From an uncultured Gammaproteobacteria bacterium (lineage in GTDB: Bacteria > Pseudomonadota > Gammaproteobacteria > Pseudomonadales > Pseudohongiellaceae): a stretch of DNA of 64,000 bases. A program made the translations under genes and the position numbers. The notes beneath the pieces were generated by a model. It searched no databases. It was not told the origin of the DNA and saw only the letters and a program-made list of their open reading frames with translations. The DNA is taken from assembly GCA_903862645.1 (NCBI GenBank), contig CAIOZF010000085.1, forward strand, positions 62,001 to 126,000. Direction: 5' to 3'. Below, piece after piece: positions 37,675 to 48,075 of this stretch; position 1 is the stretch's first letter; every line of letters begins with the position of its first letter.

Positions 37675-40380
37675 TTACTCGGGCTTCGGCGAATGGGGCG
37701 TCTTGCGCTTACCCTTGTCTTTGTCGACGCGCTTGCTCTTCGCCTTTGGCTTGGCCGGCTTGCCGTTCAGGCCCAGGATAGGACGCGCTGCGCGAATGCC
37801 AGGAGCTTCCATGGCAGGGAAACGCTCCAGCACTTCACGGGTGATGTCAGTGCTTTCGACGCCACGGAACGCAGGCTTCTCAGCACCGTCCTTGGCGAAG
37901 GTGTCACGCTTTAAGCCCGGCTTTTTGAAATCGGGTTTTTTAAAATCCGGCTTCTTGAATTCGGCCTTCTTGAAGTCCGGCTTCTGGAAACCTTCCTTCT
38001 TGTAGGAAGGCTTGCTGGCCCCTTCAGGCTGCTGCTCTGACCTCTGATAAGCGGGCTTTGCGGATGCGGGTTTCGCGAACCCAGGCTTGTCAAAAGCAGG
38101 CTTCTGATACCCTTCCTTCTTGAACGCGGGCTTGCTGGCACCATCTTTGCGGAAGGAATCCTGCGCGGCGCCGGCAGACTTGAAGCCGTCTTTATTGAAA
38201 CCTTCTTTCTTGAAAGCAGGTTTCTTGTACTCGCCGCCAGGAGTTGCATCGCGCTGATAGCCTTCTTTTTTGAAGGCGGGTTTTACAAAAGCAGGCTTCT
38301 CGAACGCCGGCTTGCTGAAGCCAGCTGGTTTCTCATAGGCGGGCTTGGCACTGGGGCGCTCGTATTCGGGCTTGTTCACTGGCTCGATCAGCAGCGGCTT
38401 GCTGCAGACGTGAGTGCGTTTGAGAACCTGCATCACTTCGGGGGGCATGCCGCTGGGCAGGTCCACGGTGCAGTAGTCGTCATAGATGCGAATGTGGCCG
38501 ATGTAGCGGCCTTCGATGTCGGCCTCATTGGCGATTGCGCCCACCACTTCACGCGGAGTCACGCCATCGCTATGGCCGACGTGGATACGGAAGCGCTCCA
38601 TCTTGATGTCCGGGTAGTCTCGCAGCGGCTTGGCACGGCCGTCATCCGCAGGCGAATGCGGGGAGACATAGCCTGGCGTCTGGCGCGGTTCGCGGACGTC
38701 ACGCGTGGGTCGCGACTCGCGAGCGCGTGGTGCCTCGTCCTGTTCGTCTTCAGCAAGAATCTGCTCGAACAGCGTGTCGGAGGGGATGCGCTTCTCCCGA
38801 GAGGGTTTGGTCGGGCGGTCTTCGAATTCGTCGTGTTCTTCAGCATCCAGGGGCTTGCTGGCCGCGCTTCCACCTTCACTGCGTTTCGGCAGATTGGCTG
38901 CGGGCAAATATTCAGTGCGTCGTTCCGCCTGGACAGGACGCTCTGCTCTGGCAGGTCTTGATGTCGTTTCCTCACGTGGGCGACGCGGTGCTCTGTCCCC
39001 CTTCGGCTCTCCATAGGCAAAACCTTCGCGGTCGCTGCGCGGCGATTCATGCCCCATCACAGGTTCCAGAGGACGATCTTTTTGCAGCAGATAAGCCATC
39101 GCCGCAGCGACGTGTTCGGGCGTGCACTCGTGCTCTTTCACCAGATCAGCCACCAGCTTGTGGAAGAAATCCAGTTTGCCGTGAACGATGGTTTCAGCGA
39201 TTCCTTCCTTGAACTGAGTGCTTCGCTTCTCGATCAGCTCGCCACGCGTTGGCAGTTCCATCTGGGTGATCTTCTTGCGGGTGGTCTTCTCAATCGACTG
39301 CAGCAGACGTCGCTCACGCGGTGCCACAAACAAAATCGCCTTGCCGCTGCGGCCGGCACGACCGGTGCGGCCGATGCGATGCACGTAGGCTTCGTCATCG
39401 TAGGGGATGTCGTAGTTCATCACATGGCTCAGACGGTCAACGTCCAGACCACGAGCCGCCACGTCGGTGGCCACAAGAATGTCGAGCTGGCCGTTCTTGA
39501 GCTGCTCAATGGTGCGGGAACGAATTGCCTGGTTCATGTCGCCGTTCAGGGGTGACGCAGCAAAGCCTCGGGCGCTGAGTTTTTCGGCGAGATCGACGGT
39601 GCTGGTCTTGGTGCGCACGAAGATCAGCATGGCATCGAAGTCTTCCACTTCGAGAATGCGGGTCAGTGCGTCGAGCTTGCTGGTGCCCTGAACCAGCCAG
39701 TAGAACTGTTCGATGTCCTCGTTCGTGGAGATGGCGCTCTGGATGCGGATTTCCTGCGGGTCGTGCAGATATTTTTCGGCCACAGCACGGATCTGCGGCG
39801 GCATGGTGGCAGAGAACAGCGCCACCTGACGGGACTTGGGCGTGTTCTCCAGAATGGACTCCACGTCGTCTATGAAGCCCATGCGCAGCATCTCGTCGCC
39901 TTCATCGAGCACCAGAGTCTTGAGCTTGGACAGATCGATGGTCTTGCGATTGAGGTGGTCCAACAACCTGCCAGGCGTAGCCACCACCACATGAGCGCCC
40001 CGGCGCAGACCACTGAGCTGACGCCCCATGTCCTGCCCACCGTAAATCGGCAGCACGTGGAACCCGCGCATACCGGCGGCATAGGTCTGGAACGCTTCAG
40101 CCACTTGAATTGCCAGTTCGCGGGTCGGACACAGCACCAGCGCCTGCGTATGCGCCTGGCTCAGATCGATCTTCGCGAGAATGGGGAGTGCAAAGGCCGC
40201 GGTCTTGCCGGTGCCGGTCTGCGCCATACCCACCACGTCCTTGCCTTGCAGCAGAACAGGAATGGTGGCTTGCTGGATTGGCGAGGGCTTTTCGTAGCCC
40301 ACCTTGCTCAGCGTTTCCTGCAGGTGTTGTGGTAGATCGAGCTCAGCAAAACTGAGTTCCGGGCGTGTACTGGATGACAT
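37675..40380 (-). CDS. deaD: DEAD-box ATP-dependent RNA helicase, DeaD/CsdA-like, with a long repetitive C-terminal tail
   Basis: Q-motif, AQTGTGKT, VLDEGDEML, SAT, HRIGRTGRAGR; RNA-binding domain (RFRIHVGHSDGVTPREVVGAIANEADIEGRYIGHIRIYDDYCTVDLP) then KPAFKKEG repeats. Confidence 0.85.
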   Translation of the reverse strand: MSSSTRPELSFAELDLPQHLQETLSKVGYEKPSPIQQATIPVLLQGKDVVGMAQTGTGKTAAFALPILAKIDLSQAHTQALVLCPTRELAIQVAEAFQTYAAGMRGFHVLPIYGGQDMGRQLSGLRRGAHVVVATPGRLLDHLNRKTIDLSKLKTLVLDEGDEMLRMGFIDDVESILENTPKSRQVALFSATMPPQIRAVAEKYLHDPQEIRIQSAISTNEDIEQFYWLVQGTSKLDALTRILEVEDFDAMLIFVRTKTSTVDLAEKLSARGFAASPLNGDMNQAIRSRTIEQLKNGQLDILVATDVAARGLDVDRLSHVMNYDIPYDDEAYVHRIGRTGRAGRSGKAILFVAPRERRLLQSIEKTTRKKITQMELPTRGELIEKRSTQFKEGIAETIVHGKLDFFHKLVADLVKEHECTPEHVAAAMAYLLQKDRPLEPVMGHESPRSDREGFAYGEPKGDRAPRRPREETTSRPARAERPVQAERRTEYLPAANLPKRSEGGSAASKPLDAEEHDEFEDRPTKPSREKRIPSDTLFEQILAEDEQDEAPRARESRPTRDVREPRQTPGYVSPHSPADDGRAKPLRDYPDIKMERFRIHVGHSDGVTPREVVGAIANEADIEGRYIGHIRIYDDYCTVDLPSGMPPEVMQVLKRTHVCSKPLLIEPVNKPEYERPSAKPAYEKPAGFSKPAFEKPAFVKPAFKKEGYQRDATPGGEYKKPAFKKEGFNKDGFKSAGAAQDSFRKDGASKPAFKKEGYQKPAFDKPGFAKPASAKPAYQRSEQQPEGASKPSYKKEGFQKPDFKKAEFKKPDFKKPDFKKPGLKRDTFAKDGAEKPAFRGVESTDITREVLERFPAMEAPGIRAARPILGLNGKPAKPKAKSKRVDKDKGKRKTPHSPKPE

Positions 40381-40529
40381 ATCGGGCCTTGTGTACTGGT
40401 GTATCAGATAGAAGAGACGAACTATGACGGCTGAAACTGATTGCGGAGAGCAGCTGCAAAATCAAACGGGCGGCAAGTATACGCCAGAAGGCCCTCTGGC
40501 GTATAGCTCGCTGTTTGTGTGGGAGGGAG

Positions 40530-41633
40530 TCAGTGGCTTCGGAGGAATTCAACCGCGCGGTCGGTAAAGTCGGTGAAGACGCCGTCGACTTGGGCGTTGA
40601 CATAAAAAAGCTCCAGCATGTGTTCGAAGCTGGTGGCATAGGCAGGCACCTGATCCGAATCGGCGCGGAAGGTATAGGGGTGCACCTGCAACCCATTGGC
40701 ATGGGCGTAATTGACCAGCTGACTGATGCGCAGATTGTCCGGTGTCGATTCGCTATCGATGATCATCGATTTCTCGGGCCCCAGGCCGTCAGCATACTGG
40801 GCGATCTGGCGCACGCCGTCTTCGGTCTGCATCCACAGATTCTCATCGCCGCCGTCCAGCAACTGCACCAGTTTCAGATCGACACCCAGCGCGGGCATGA
40901 CCTCGTCGTGCAGGCGCTTGAGCTCGTCGAACTCGAAAGTCTGCACGAAGGCCTTGTCCGTCTTGCCGGTGTAGCCGTATTGCTTGAGCACGGCGAGCAC
41001 GGCAGCGCCCAGGTCCTTGCCCTCGGAAAGATGGAAAGCAGGTGACTTGATCTCGGGATAGATGCCGATGTCCTTGCCGGTGGAGTGGTTCAGACCCTGA
41101 ATCAGCTCGATCTCCTGCGCCAAGGTGTGCACCTTGAAGATCGATTTGCCGAGCGGAAAGCGGTCGGCGTAGTTCAGTGTCTTCTGCCCGTTTTCGACCG
41201 AGAAACCTTCCGTGACATTGAGGGTTAGAATTTCCTCCAGTGTGAAATCCACGGCGTAGTGCTGGCCATCAGCGCGGGCACGGCCGGGGAATTTTTCGGC
41301 GACATCGGTGGTGCGGTCGAGCGTGGTGTCGTGAATGACGATCAACTGATCATCCTTAGTCATCACCACGTCCTGCTCCACATAGTCCGCGCCCATTGCA
41401 TACGCCATGGCCTTGGCGGGCAGCGTGTGTTCAGGCAGATAACCGCTGGCGCCGCGGTGGGCGACTACGACTCTGCCTGCAAGGCTGACGGAGGGTTGCG
41501 GTGCTGGCTGCGCTGCAGACTGGACGGCCGCAGGAGCGGCGGGCGGGCTAGAGGTGTCGGGGGTGTCACAGGCCACGAGGCTCATGGCGATCACTCCAAG
41601 AAAGGTGAGGGTACGTACGAAACGGGTCTGCAT
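40530..41633 (-). CDS. Periplasmic glycerophosphodiester phosphodiesterase
   Basis: VVVAHRGASGYLPEHTLPAKAMAYAMGADYVEQDVVMTKDDQLIVIHDTTLDRTTDV; lipoprotein-like signal. Confidence 0.9.
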   Translation of the reverse strand: MQTRFVRTLTFLGVIAMSLVACDTPDTSSPPAAPAAVQSAAQPAPQPSVSLAGRVVVAHRGASGYLPEHTLPAKAMAYAMGADYVEQDVVMTKDDQLIVIHDTTLDRTTDVAEKFPGRARADGQHYAVDFTLEEILTLNVTEGFSVENGQKTLNYADRFPLGKSIFKVHTLAQEIELIQGLNHSTGKDIGIYPEIKSPAFHLSEGKDLGAAVLAVLKQYGYTGKTDKAFVQTFEFDELKRLHDEVMPALGVDLKLVQLLDGGDENLWMQTEDGVRQIAQYADGLGPEKSMIIDSESTPDNLRISQLVNYAHANGLQVHPYTFRADSDQVPAYATSFEHMLELFYVNAQVDGVFTDFTDRAVEFLRSH

Positions 41634-41706
41634 TGGAAATCCTTCATCGGAAAATATGGGCGGGAGTCCTATCCTGAATCAGCTGTGTGTCATCAGTGTG
41701 TCATTA

Positions 41707-41724
41707 CTGTGGGAGCGGGCCTCA
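41707..41724. repeat. Half REP-like element ending at a stop codon
   Basis: CTGTGGGAGCGGGCCTCA; the final TCA is the stop (TGA) of the minus-strand gene. Confidence 0.65.
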
Positions 41725-44322
41725 GCTGCCCAGCCGGTAGCGCAGTTTGACCACCCAGTTGTCGACGACCTGGTCATTCCAGGCGTGCTCGAACATGCCG
41801 CTGTAGTCATCCTCGAAGGTACGCGCGAGGTTGCCGCCGCGCGTGTAGACGAAGAACAGATCCGACAGCGGTGCGATCTCCCAGCGGTAGCGCGCCTGGA
41901 AGCTCATGCGGCTGACGGCGAAATTGTCAGTGCCGGCGGTCAGGTCGCCGGTCTCGTTCAATGGCTCCACCTTGCTGGCGTTGACCTGATAGAAGCGATC
42001 CTCGAAGGCCTTGATGCCGGTCCACTGCATGCTGAAACGCAATTGCTGTTTGGCGCTGATGAAATAGTCCATCTCCAGACGCGGCGCCCACTCGTTGGCC
42101 TCGAACGCGGTCATGCGGCCTTTACCAAGGTGAATCAGCCATGCCTCGCGATCGACGTAACGGGTACTCAAGTCCACCGAGAAACGGTCATTGGGCTGCC
42201 AGCTCACGCCAGCCGAATAGCTTAGGCTCTGCTTGCCGAGGTCTTCCTCGGCGCTGTTGAAGCCGACGTTGTAGGAGATCGGCCGCGAGGCATCGCTGCG
42301 CCAGTTGGCGTCGAAGCCAATGCGCATGGGGATCTTGAAGGTGCCATTACCCCGGCTGAGCGTGTCGTCCGTGCGTGCCGGAAAGAAGCGCAGCGTGGAG
42401 CTCAACGAAGTGTTGTCGAGGAAGTTCAGATACTGGGAGAAGTGCATGCCCAGCCGCACCGGGTCACCGTCGGTGTTCCACTGATTGACGATATTCACAC
42501 TGCGGTTGCGTGAACGCAGCCCCGGCAGGTCGGACTCGGTGATGTTGAGCACGTAGTCGAGCTGCACATGATCATTGCGCTGCACGAAGCCGATGTCATT
42601 CAGCTCGATCTTGTCGTCCAGATAGGTGCCGGTGATGCTGTGCTGCAGGCGGCGGTTGGGGCGGAAGTTGAGATCGAGATACATGCCCGACCCGCTGACG
42701 TCCTGCACCCTGCTGTGCATGAGCTGGCCGTCGACCACCCAGCGAGTGTCGGCGGAGAAGTAGTGCATGTCGAAAGCGTTCACCGTCGCCTCGCGGTTCG
42801 GATGCGAGAGGTTGCTGCCAAACCAGCCGTAAGCCCTGCGCCCGCCGGACGAGGTGTCCTCATACAACAGGCGGCCAATGGCGAAGTCACGCCCCTCAGA
42901 CTGCAGGTGAACCCGCGAGCCGTCGGCCAGCGTGCCGCGCACCATGGAGTCATCCTCTGCCGCCAGCATCGTGCCGTAACGCCAGTTGCCAGACTGCCCG
43001 GTGAGCTTGCCGGCAGCAAGCAGATCGCTGGGGCGACTCAGGTCGGTAGGAATAACATTCACGCCTGCCGGCACAGTGTAGGAGGCCTGACGACCAATAC
43101 GCCGTGTGTTGAGCAGCGTTGTAGGGGCGCCGCCGTGGGCACCAATGTCGCGAGGCGAGGTGCTGAAAATATCCTGCCCTTCCAGGAAGAACGGCCGCTT
43201 CTCTTCGAAGTAGGTCTCGAAGGCGCCGAGGTTGACCACCACGTCGTCGGATTCCACGGTGCCGAAGTCGGGATTGAGGGCGGCCGAGAGCTGCAGGTTG
43301 GAAGTCGGACGCCAGTAGAGGTCGGTGCCCACCCGGTAGTCGGTCTCGTTCTTCATGTCGTCAAAAGACGCTGAGGCATAGGGATAAAGCGTAAATTGGG
43401 TGGAGGGGTTGATGCCGGTCAGTTCATAGGGCTGAAATGCGGAGATGAATTCCGCACTGTTGCGTGGCAGCACCGGCCATGACCAGGTCTCGCCCATCGC
43501 CGCCAGCACGCGCTCCGTATAGATGCCGATGCGGCGAGTCTCGCCGCCTTGCGGCAGCGCCATCATCGACCACGGAATGAACATCTCGCCGGACCAGCCA
43601 TTGTCGAGCGACTTGGTCGCGCCATGCCACGGCCCGTCCCACTGCCGGTTGATCTGGCGCTCCGGCACGATGGTGCCATCATTCAGGGAGTCGCCCAGGT
43701 TGATGCGCAGGAAGTAACCGTAGAGGCCAGTGCCGGACGGGTCGAACGCAAACCCGTAACTGTCGCGCTGGGACTGGGCGTCGCGCGAACTCATGCGCGA
43801 GACCAGGGTCGCCGGGTCTTGATAGTTCATCACGCCGACGTACATGCCGCGCGCGGTGTAGAACACGCGGGTGTGGGTCTCCAGCGAAGCCGCGGCCAGC
43901 GTGTCCGGCTGGATCACGCCCATGCCATCGATGACAGGAATGTCCTGCCAAATCAATTCATCCAGTACGCCGTCCACTGTGATCTCGGCGGCTGCATCGG
44001 CGACACGGGTCAGCGGCGTGGCACGCTGCTCGGCAATCGGGTTGAGGGGCTGGGCTGACAATGCCCCTGAAAAACCCACCGCCAAAAAGAGACCGGTGAC
44101 GAGTCTGACCAAGGGAATTGCGTGAAAATGTGCGGTGGCACTGGCGGCGAGAGGCGGTAATTTGATCGTCACAGGAATACTCGGGTAACTGGTGGGCTCG
44201 GCTTGAATTCCCGCACTATGCGGGCAAAATAGCAGCGGCGATTCTAGCAGCATTCTTCCAACATCCATTTCCAACAAGTCAGTTTTGCCACAATTCGTCA
44301 GAATTGCTCTCTGGATTGCCAT
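41722..44322 (-). CDS. DUF5916-like outer-membrane protein with N-terminal carbohydrate-binding-like domain
   Basis: EITVDGVLDELIWQDIPVIDGMGVIQPD...GYFLRINLGDSLNDGTI, FFLEGQDIFSTSPRDIGAHG, long beta-barrel; true start probably downstream of 44322. Confidence 0.7.
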   Translation of the reverse strand: MAIQRAILTNCGKTDLLEMDVGRMLLESPLLFCPHSAGIQAEPTSYPSIPVTIKLPPLAASATAHFHAIPLVRLVTGLFLAVGFSGALSAQPLNPIAEQRATPLTRVADAAAEITVDGVLDELIWQDIPVIDGMGVIQPDTLAAASLETHTRVFYTARGMYVGVMNYQDPATLVSRMSSRDAQSQRDSYGFAFDPSGTGLYGYFLRINLGDSLNDGTIVPERQINRQWDGPWHGATKSLDNGWSGEMFIPWSMMALPQGGETRRIGIYTERVLAAMGETWSWPVLPRNSAEFISAFQPYELTGINPSTQFTLYPYASASFDDMKNETDYRVGTDLYWRPTSNLQLSAALNPDFGTVESDDVVVNLGAFETYFEEKRPFFLEGQDIFSTSPRDIGAHGGAPTTLLNTRRIGRQASYTVPAGVNVIPTDLSRPSDLLAAGKLTGQSGNWRYGTMLAAEDDSMVRGTLADGSRVHLQSEGRDFAIGRLLYEDTSSGGRRAYGWFGSNLSHPNREATVNAFDMHYFSADTRWVVDGQLMHSRVQDVSGSGMYLDLNFRPNRRLQHSITGTYLDDKIELNDIGFVQRNDHVQLDYVLNITESDLPGLRSRNRSVNIVNQWNTDGDPVRLGMHFSQYLNFLDNTSLSSTLRFFPARTDDTLSRGNGTFKIPMRIGFDANWRSDASRPISYNVGFNSAEEDLGKQSLSYSAGVSWQPNDRFSVDLSTRYVDREAWLIHLGKGRMTAFEANEWAPRLEMDYFISAKQQLRFSMQWTGIKAFEDRFYQVNASKVEPLNETGDLTAGTDNFAVSRMSFQARYRWEIAPLSDLFFVYTRGGNLARTFEDDYSGMFEHAWNDQVVDNWVVKLRYRLGS

Positions 44323-44440
44323 GTTTCCTACTTCTAGCGGGCGGCGATATGGGCTCTAATTGGGTCACTATCAATGAGAACCAGAATGCAGACACTGAAT
44401 TTTGAAAACTGCACTGGTGGAACAAAAAGAGCAGAACATC

Positions 44441-44590
44441 ATGAAACACATCAATCGACGCATGAACCCCGCCCTGATGCAGGAAGTGACTTACAGCTGG
44501 GAACAGCATGAACAAACCGGACCGAAGCTGCTGTTCAACTTCGCCTGCTTCACCGTAGTCTTCGGCTTGCTTTACTTCTTCCTGGGCTGA
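44441..44590 (+). CDS. Small single-TM protein (49 aa)
   Basis: MKHINRRMNPALMQEVTYSWEQHEQTGPKLLFNFACFTVVFGLLYFFLG. Confidence 0.4.
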   Translation: MKHINRRMNPALMQEVTYSWEQHEQTGPKLLFNFACFTVVFGLLYFFLG

Positions 44591-44609
44591 TTCGTCCCCA
44601 ATCTGCTGA

Positions 44610-47600
44610 TCAACGCGATTTCAGCACTGCCTCGACCGAGAGCAGTGCATCGTTGCGTCTGATCTGCAACTGCACCGCATCCCCTGGAGCAGCTGCCCTC
44701 AGCAGATTGGAATACTCCTGCAGATTCGCAATCGGTGTGTCGTTGTACTGCAACAGCACATCGCCAGCCTGCAAGCCTGCTTTTTCCCCCGCACTTCCCG
44801 GCGTCACGCCGGAAATCTGCACACCCCCACCGGTGTAATTGAACTCGGGAATCGTGCCCAACGAGGCCGCCCGCGCACCGGCAGCCGCTTCCGTCGAACG
44901 CACCGGCGCATTGGTCAGATTGACCCGCAGCGGTTGATCGCGATCCGCCAGGTACACCATTGCCTCCTCTACCCACAGCGCGATATCGGACATGCCATTC
45001 AAATCCACCTTGTCGGCGGTGTCGCTGGCACGGTGGTAGTCCGTGTGCAGACCGCTGAACAAGTGAATGGCAGGAATGCCCGCCTCCAGAAAGCTCACAT
45101 GATCACTGCCCGCCACAGCCTGCGCGGGAAACTGCGCTGGCACGCCAATGGTGAAACCGATGCCCTGCGCCATGAACGGCCACTCGTAGGCGCTGTCGCT
45201 GGCGAACACCTGTAGCGTGCGGCCTTCCAGCCTGCCAACGCTGTCCAGGTTGAGCATCGCGAACAGATTCGCGGTTGTGAAAGGCACCGGGGGATTCGCC
45301 ACAAAGTGACGCGACCCGATCAGCCCCGACTCCTCACCCGCGAACGCCACGAAGATCACCGAGCGCTTCGGGCTGAAGGATTTCTGCAGCTTTTTCGCCA
45401 CTTCGATCAGAATGCCGACGCCAGAAGCGTTGTCGTCCGCGCCTGCGAACAAGGACTCGTTGCCATTAGCATCCGTCTCGATGCCGAGATGATCGTAGTG
45501 AGCACCCAGAATGATAGGCGCGTTCTTCAGGGTGTCGTCGGTGCCCGGCAGCATGCCGATGACATTGCTGAATGACGCGCTCGTGCCATCGGGAAGACTC
45601 TGCGTCCAGGTCTGCAGATACGAGCCACCCGGTGCCTGCAGGCCTAGCTGCTCGAACTGCCTGGCGATGTAGTCAGCGGCGAGGTCGATGCCGACGGTGC
45701 CAAGACCACGCCCCTGCATTAGCGGGTCGCTCAGTGCTTCAACATGAACGGCCAGACCTGAGGGCAGATATTTCGGCGGGAGCTCGGCCAACGCGGGTTG
45801 CGTCGGCAGCAGCGCAAGGGCTGCACCAGCGGCAAGACCGGGCTTGCGCCACTGCAACGGCGAATCCGGACTCTCCCACTGTCCCTTCACATCATTGGTG
45901 GGCTCGCTGCCGACAAAGCTAAGATAGGAATACTTGCCGTAGTGCGGCAGCTTCTCGGTGAGGCCCGGCATCGCCTCGGGTGAGTGCGCGTGTATCCAGC
46001 CAATGGTCAGCTCGGGATCATTCGGGTGCGTGGCCGTCAGCACCGTGCTGCGTTCCGCAAAGGGCAGTTCACTTCCGAGCAGCGAGAGACCAGCGTCGTC
46101 GAATCCGACGCCGTAATAATTCACGGCGTCGGCGATAATGCTGGCGGCAGGATTGTCGCGCCCCATGATCCACACTGATTTGTCGGCGGGCAGCAGCCTG
46201 AAATTCTCGGCCATGACGATCTCGGAATTAACCTCGGTGCCAGCGACAAAGAACTCGGCCATCTCCAGCCACAGCGTACGGTTTTCCTGCGGCACCACGA
46301 ACACGATGTTCTGCGCTCCGAACATCTGCCGCAGTGTCGGCGGCAGCTCGGCCACATCGAGGCGGCGGAACACGTCGAAGTAAGGGTCGACCTGCACGGC
46401 CTGCAGTGCTGCGTAGTTCGGCACACTGAGCTCGGCCGTGGCGCTGCTCATGGTCATGGGCACCTCGACAATCTGTGCCTCTTCTTCGCCTTCGTAATAA
46501 AGGGCAACCGGCACGCTCAACGCATAGGCGTCAGCCTGCTGAATCTGTTGCAGAGTAATCTGCGCGCTGCCATCTGCTGCGCCGCTGACGCGGAGTGCAA
46601 GCTCCGGTGCACCGCGACGCTCGACCCATTGCTGAAAGAACGCGCTCAGATCTTTACCACTGATTCTGGAAAACAACGCTTCGATGTCGGCGAATGAGGT
46701 GCGCTGGAAACGACGCTCGCTGTAGAGATCGCGCAGCCCCTGCAAGAACAGTTCATCGCCCAGTTCGACGCGCAACATGTGCCACAGCATCAGCGTCTTG
46801 CCATAACCGATGGCCTGCGATGCGGCCGAATTGCGCGAGGTGAATTCACTCAGCGGGAAATCCGCCGCGTCGGTGACGAAGCTGCGATAGCGCCCGAGCA
46901 TGTCCTTGCGATACTCCGCCCCTGCCGCATTCATTTCCTGAAACAGATGGTCGGCAAGATAAGCCGTCAGTCCCTCGCTCCAGTTGCCAGTGTCGTAGTC
47001 GGGGAACACCGAGTTGCCCCACCAGTTGTGGAGAATTTCATGCGGGTAGGAGGATTCGAGAATGAAGGGGAAGCGGATGATCTGTTCGCCCAACAGCGTG
47101 AACGAGGGCATGCCGTAGCCGGTTTCCCAGAAGTTCTCGACCAGCGCGAATTTGCTGAACGGGTAGGCTCCCAGCATGGGCTCATAAAGGGCCAGATATC
47201 TTTCCGTGGCATCCAGATAGCGCGTCGCCAGGTTCGGGTCGGGGTTGCGCAGGTAGGCGAGCATCTCGACTTCACCTCCGCCTTGCGCTGCGTCCAGTGA
47301 GGAACGATAGGGCATGCGATAGGTCGTAAAGTCAGCGGCGATCAGGTACACCTCTTCCATGGGCTGAGGGCTGACCCAGAAGTTTTCTCTGTCTTGGGAC
47401 TCACCCTGGCTCACGGCAGTCCAGCTCTTGGCTGCTCCGGCAAAGTTGACCTCCATGGAAAAGCTCATCAGCCCCGCCTGAAAGTCCGGCACCCACACGC
47501 TGCTGTGATCGAGATAAACACCACGCTCGCTGATGATGCCGGTGGTAGAGGAAAAGCTCTGGGCGTATTCGGCTGTCAGTTGTTCGGCATCGGCGTAGAC

Positions 47601-47972
47601 ATGGCCAGTGTAATTCAGGGTGACATGGGCGGAGTCGTCGGTGAGCAGGAGACGGTAGTGATTGGCGGGCGCGATGGTGCGGCCCGCGTCGGCCTTGCTG
47701 CTGTCGGCAGAGGCGTTGTCGAGTTCATGCTCCAGCGCTTCAATGCGGAAGTTGCTGCCCTGTAAACTGTCGAGGATCAGATTGGCGTTGAGCTGGAATT
47801 CAAACTCGCGCTGCCCGGGCGTGAGCATCGGCAAGGTCAAAGTGTCCTGCACGCTGATCGAGTTCTGCGCCGGGTCCAGTGTGACTTCCAGCGTGTGATG
47901 CAGCTCCTGCTGCGCGTGGGCGGAACTGGCCCACAGCACGGCGGCGGCGAGTGCGAGACTGAGTTTGTTCAT
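44610..47972 (-). CDS. M1-like aminopeptidase fused to M28 peptidase and PDZ domain
   Basis: HEILHNWWGNSVFPDYDTGNWSEGL (HExxH...E, M1); GAHYDHLGI...GADDNASGVGILIEVAKKL...GEESGLIGSRHF (M28); C-terminal PDZ GVQISGVTPGSAGEKAGLQAGDVLLQYND. Confidence 0.85.
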   Translation of the reverse strand: MNKLSLALAAAVLWASSAHAQQELHHTLEVTLDPAQNSISVQDTLTLPMLTPGQREFEFQLNANLILDSLQGSNFRIEALEHELDNASADSSKADAGRTIAPANHYRLLLTDDSAHVTLNYTGHVYADAEQLTAEYAQSFSSTTGIISERGVYLDHSSVWVPDFQAGLMSFSMEVNFAGAAKSWTAVSQGESQDRENFWVSPQPMEEVYLIAADFTTYRMPYRSSLDAAQGGGEVEMLAYLRNPDPNLATRYLDATERYLALYEPMLGAYPFSKFALVENFWETGYGMPSFTLLGEQIIRFPFILESSYPHEILHNWWGNSVFPDYDTGNWSEGLTAYLADHLFQEMNAAGAEYRKDMLGRYRSFVTDAADFPLSEFTSRNSAASQAIGYGKTLMLWHMLRVELGDELFLQGLRDLYSERRFQRTSFADIEALFSRISGKDLSAFFQQWVERRGAPELALRVSGAADGSAQITLQQIQQADAYALSVPVALYYEGEEEAQIVEVPMTMSSATAELSVPNYAALQAVQVDPYFDVFRRLDVAELPPTLRQMFGAQNIVFVVPQENRTLWLEMAEFFVAGTEVNSEIVMAENFRLLPADKSVWIMGRDNPAASIIADAVNYYGVGFDDAGLSLLGSELPFAERSTVLTATHPNDPELTIGWIHAHSPEAMPGLTEKLPHYGKYSYLSFVGSEPTNDVKGQWESPDSPLQWRKPGLAAGAALALLPTQPALAELPPKYLPSGLAVHVEALSDPLMQGRGLGTVGIDLAADYIARQFEQLGLQAPGGSYLQTWTQSLPDGTSASFSNVIGMLPGTDDTLKNAPIILGAHYDHLGIETDANGNESLFAGADDNASGVGILIEVAKKLQKSFSPKRSVIFVAFAGEESGLIGSRHFVANPPVPFTTANLFAMLNLDSVGRLEGRTLQVFASDSAYEWPFMAQGIGFTIGVPAQFPAQAVAGSDHVSFLEAGIPAIHLFSGLHTDYHRASDTADKVDLNGMSDIALWVEEAMVYLADRDQPLRVNLTNAPVRSTEAAAGARAASLGTIPEFNYTGGGVQISGVTPGSAGEKAGLQAGDVLLQYNDTPIANLQEYSNLLRAAAPGDAVQLQIRRNDALLSVEAVLKSR

Positions 47973-47996
47973 GGTTCTGTCCTTCAAATCTCAACC

Positions 47997-48070
47997 CTGT
48001 GGGAGCGGACCTGTCCGCGATTTATGCTGCGGAAATTGCGGAAAAGAAGCGCGGGCAGGCCCGCTCCCGC
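47997..48070. repeat. Paired inverted REP-like elements
   Basis: CTGTGGGAGCGGACCTGTCCGCGAT ... GCGCGGGCAGGCCCGCTCCCGC. Confidence 0.8.
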
Positions 48071-48075
48071 ATGCC

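Noticed and set aside
37830-38400. Repetitive DNA as a CRISPR or separate repeat array
   Set aside because: Degenerate and in frame with the helicase ORF; explained by repeated KPAFKKEG peptides.
44323-44400. Fur-box-like stretch (TCAATGAGAACCAGAAT)
   Set aside because: Too few matches to the palindromic Fur consensus.
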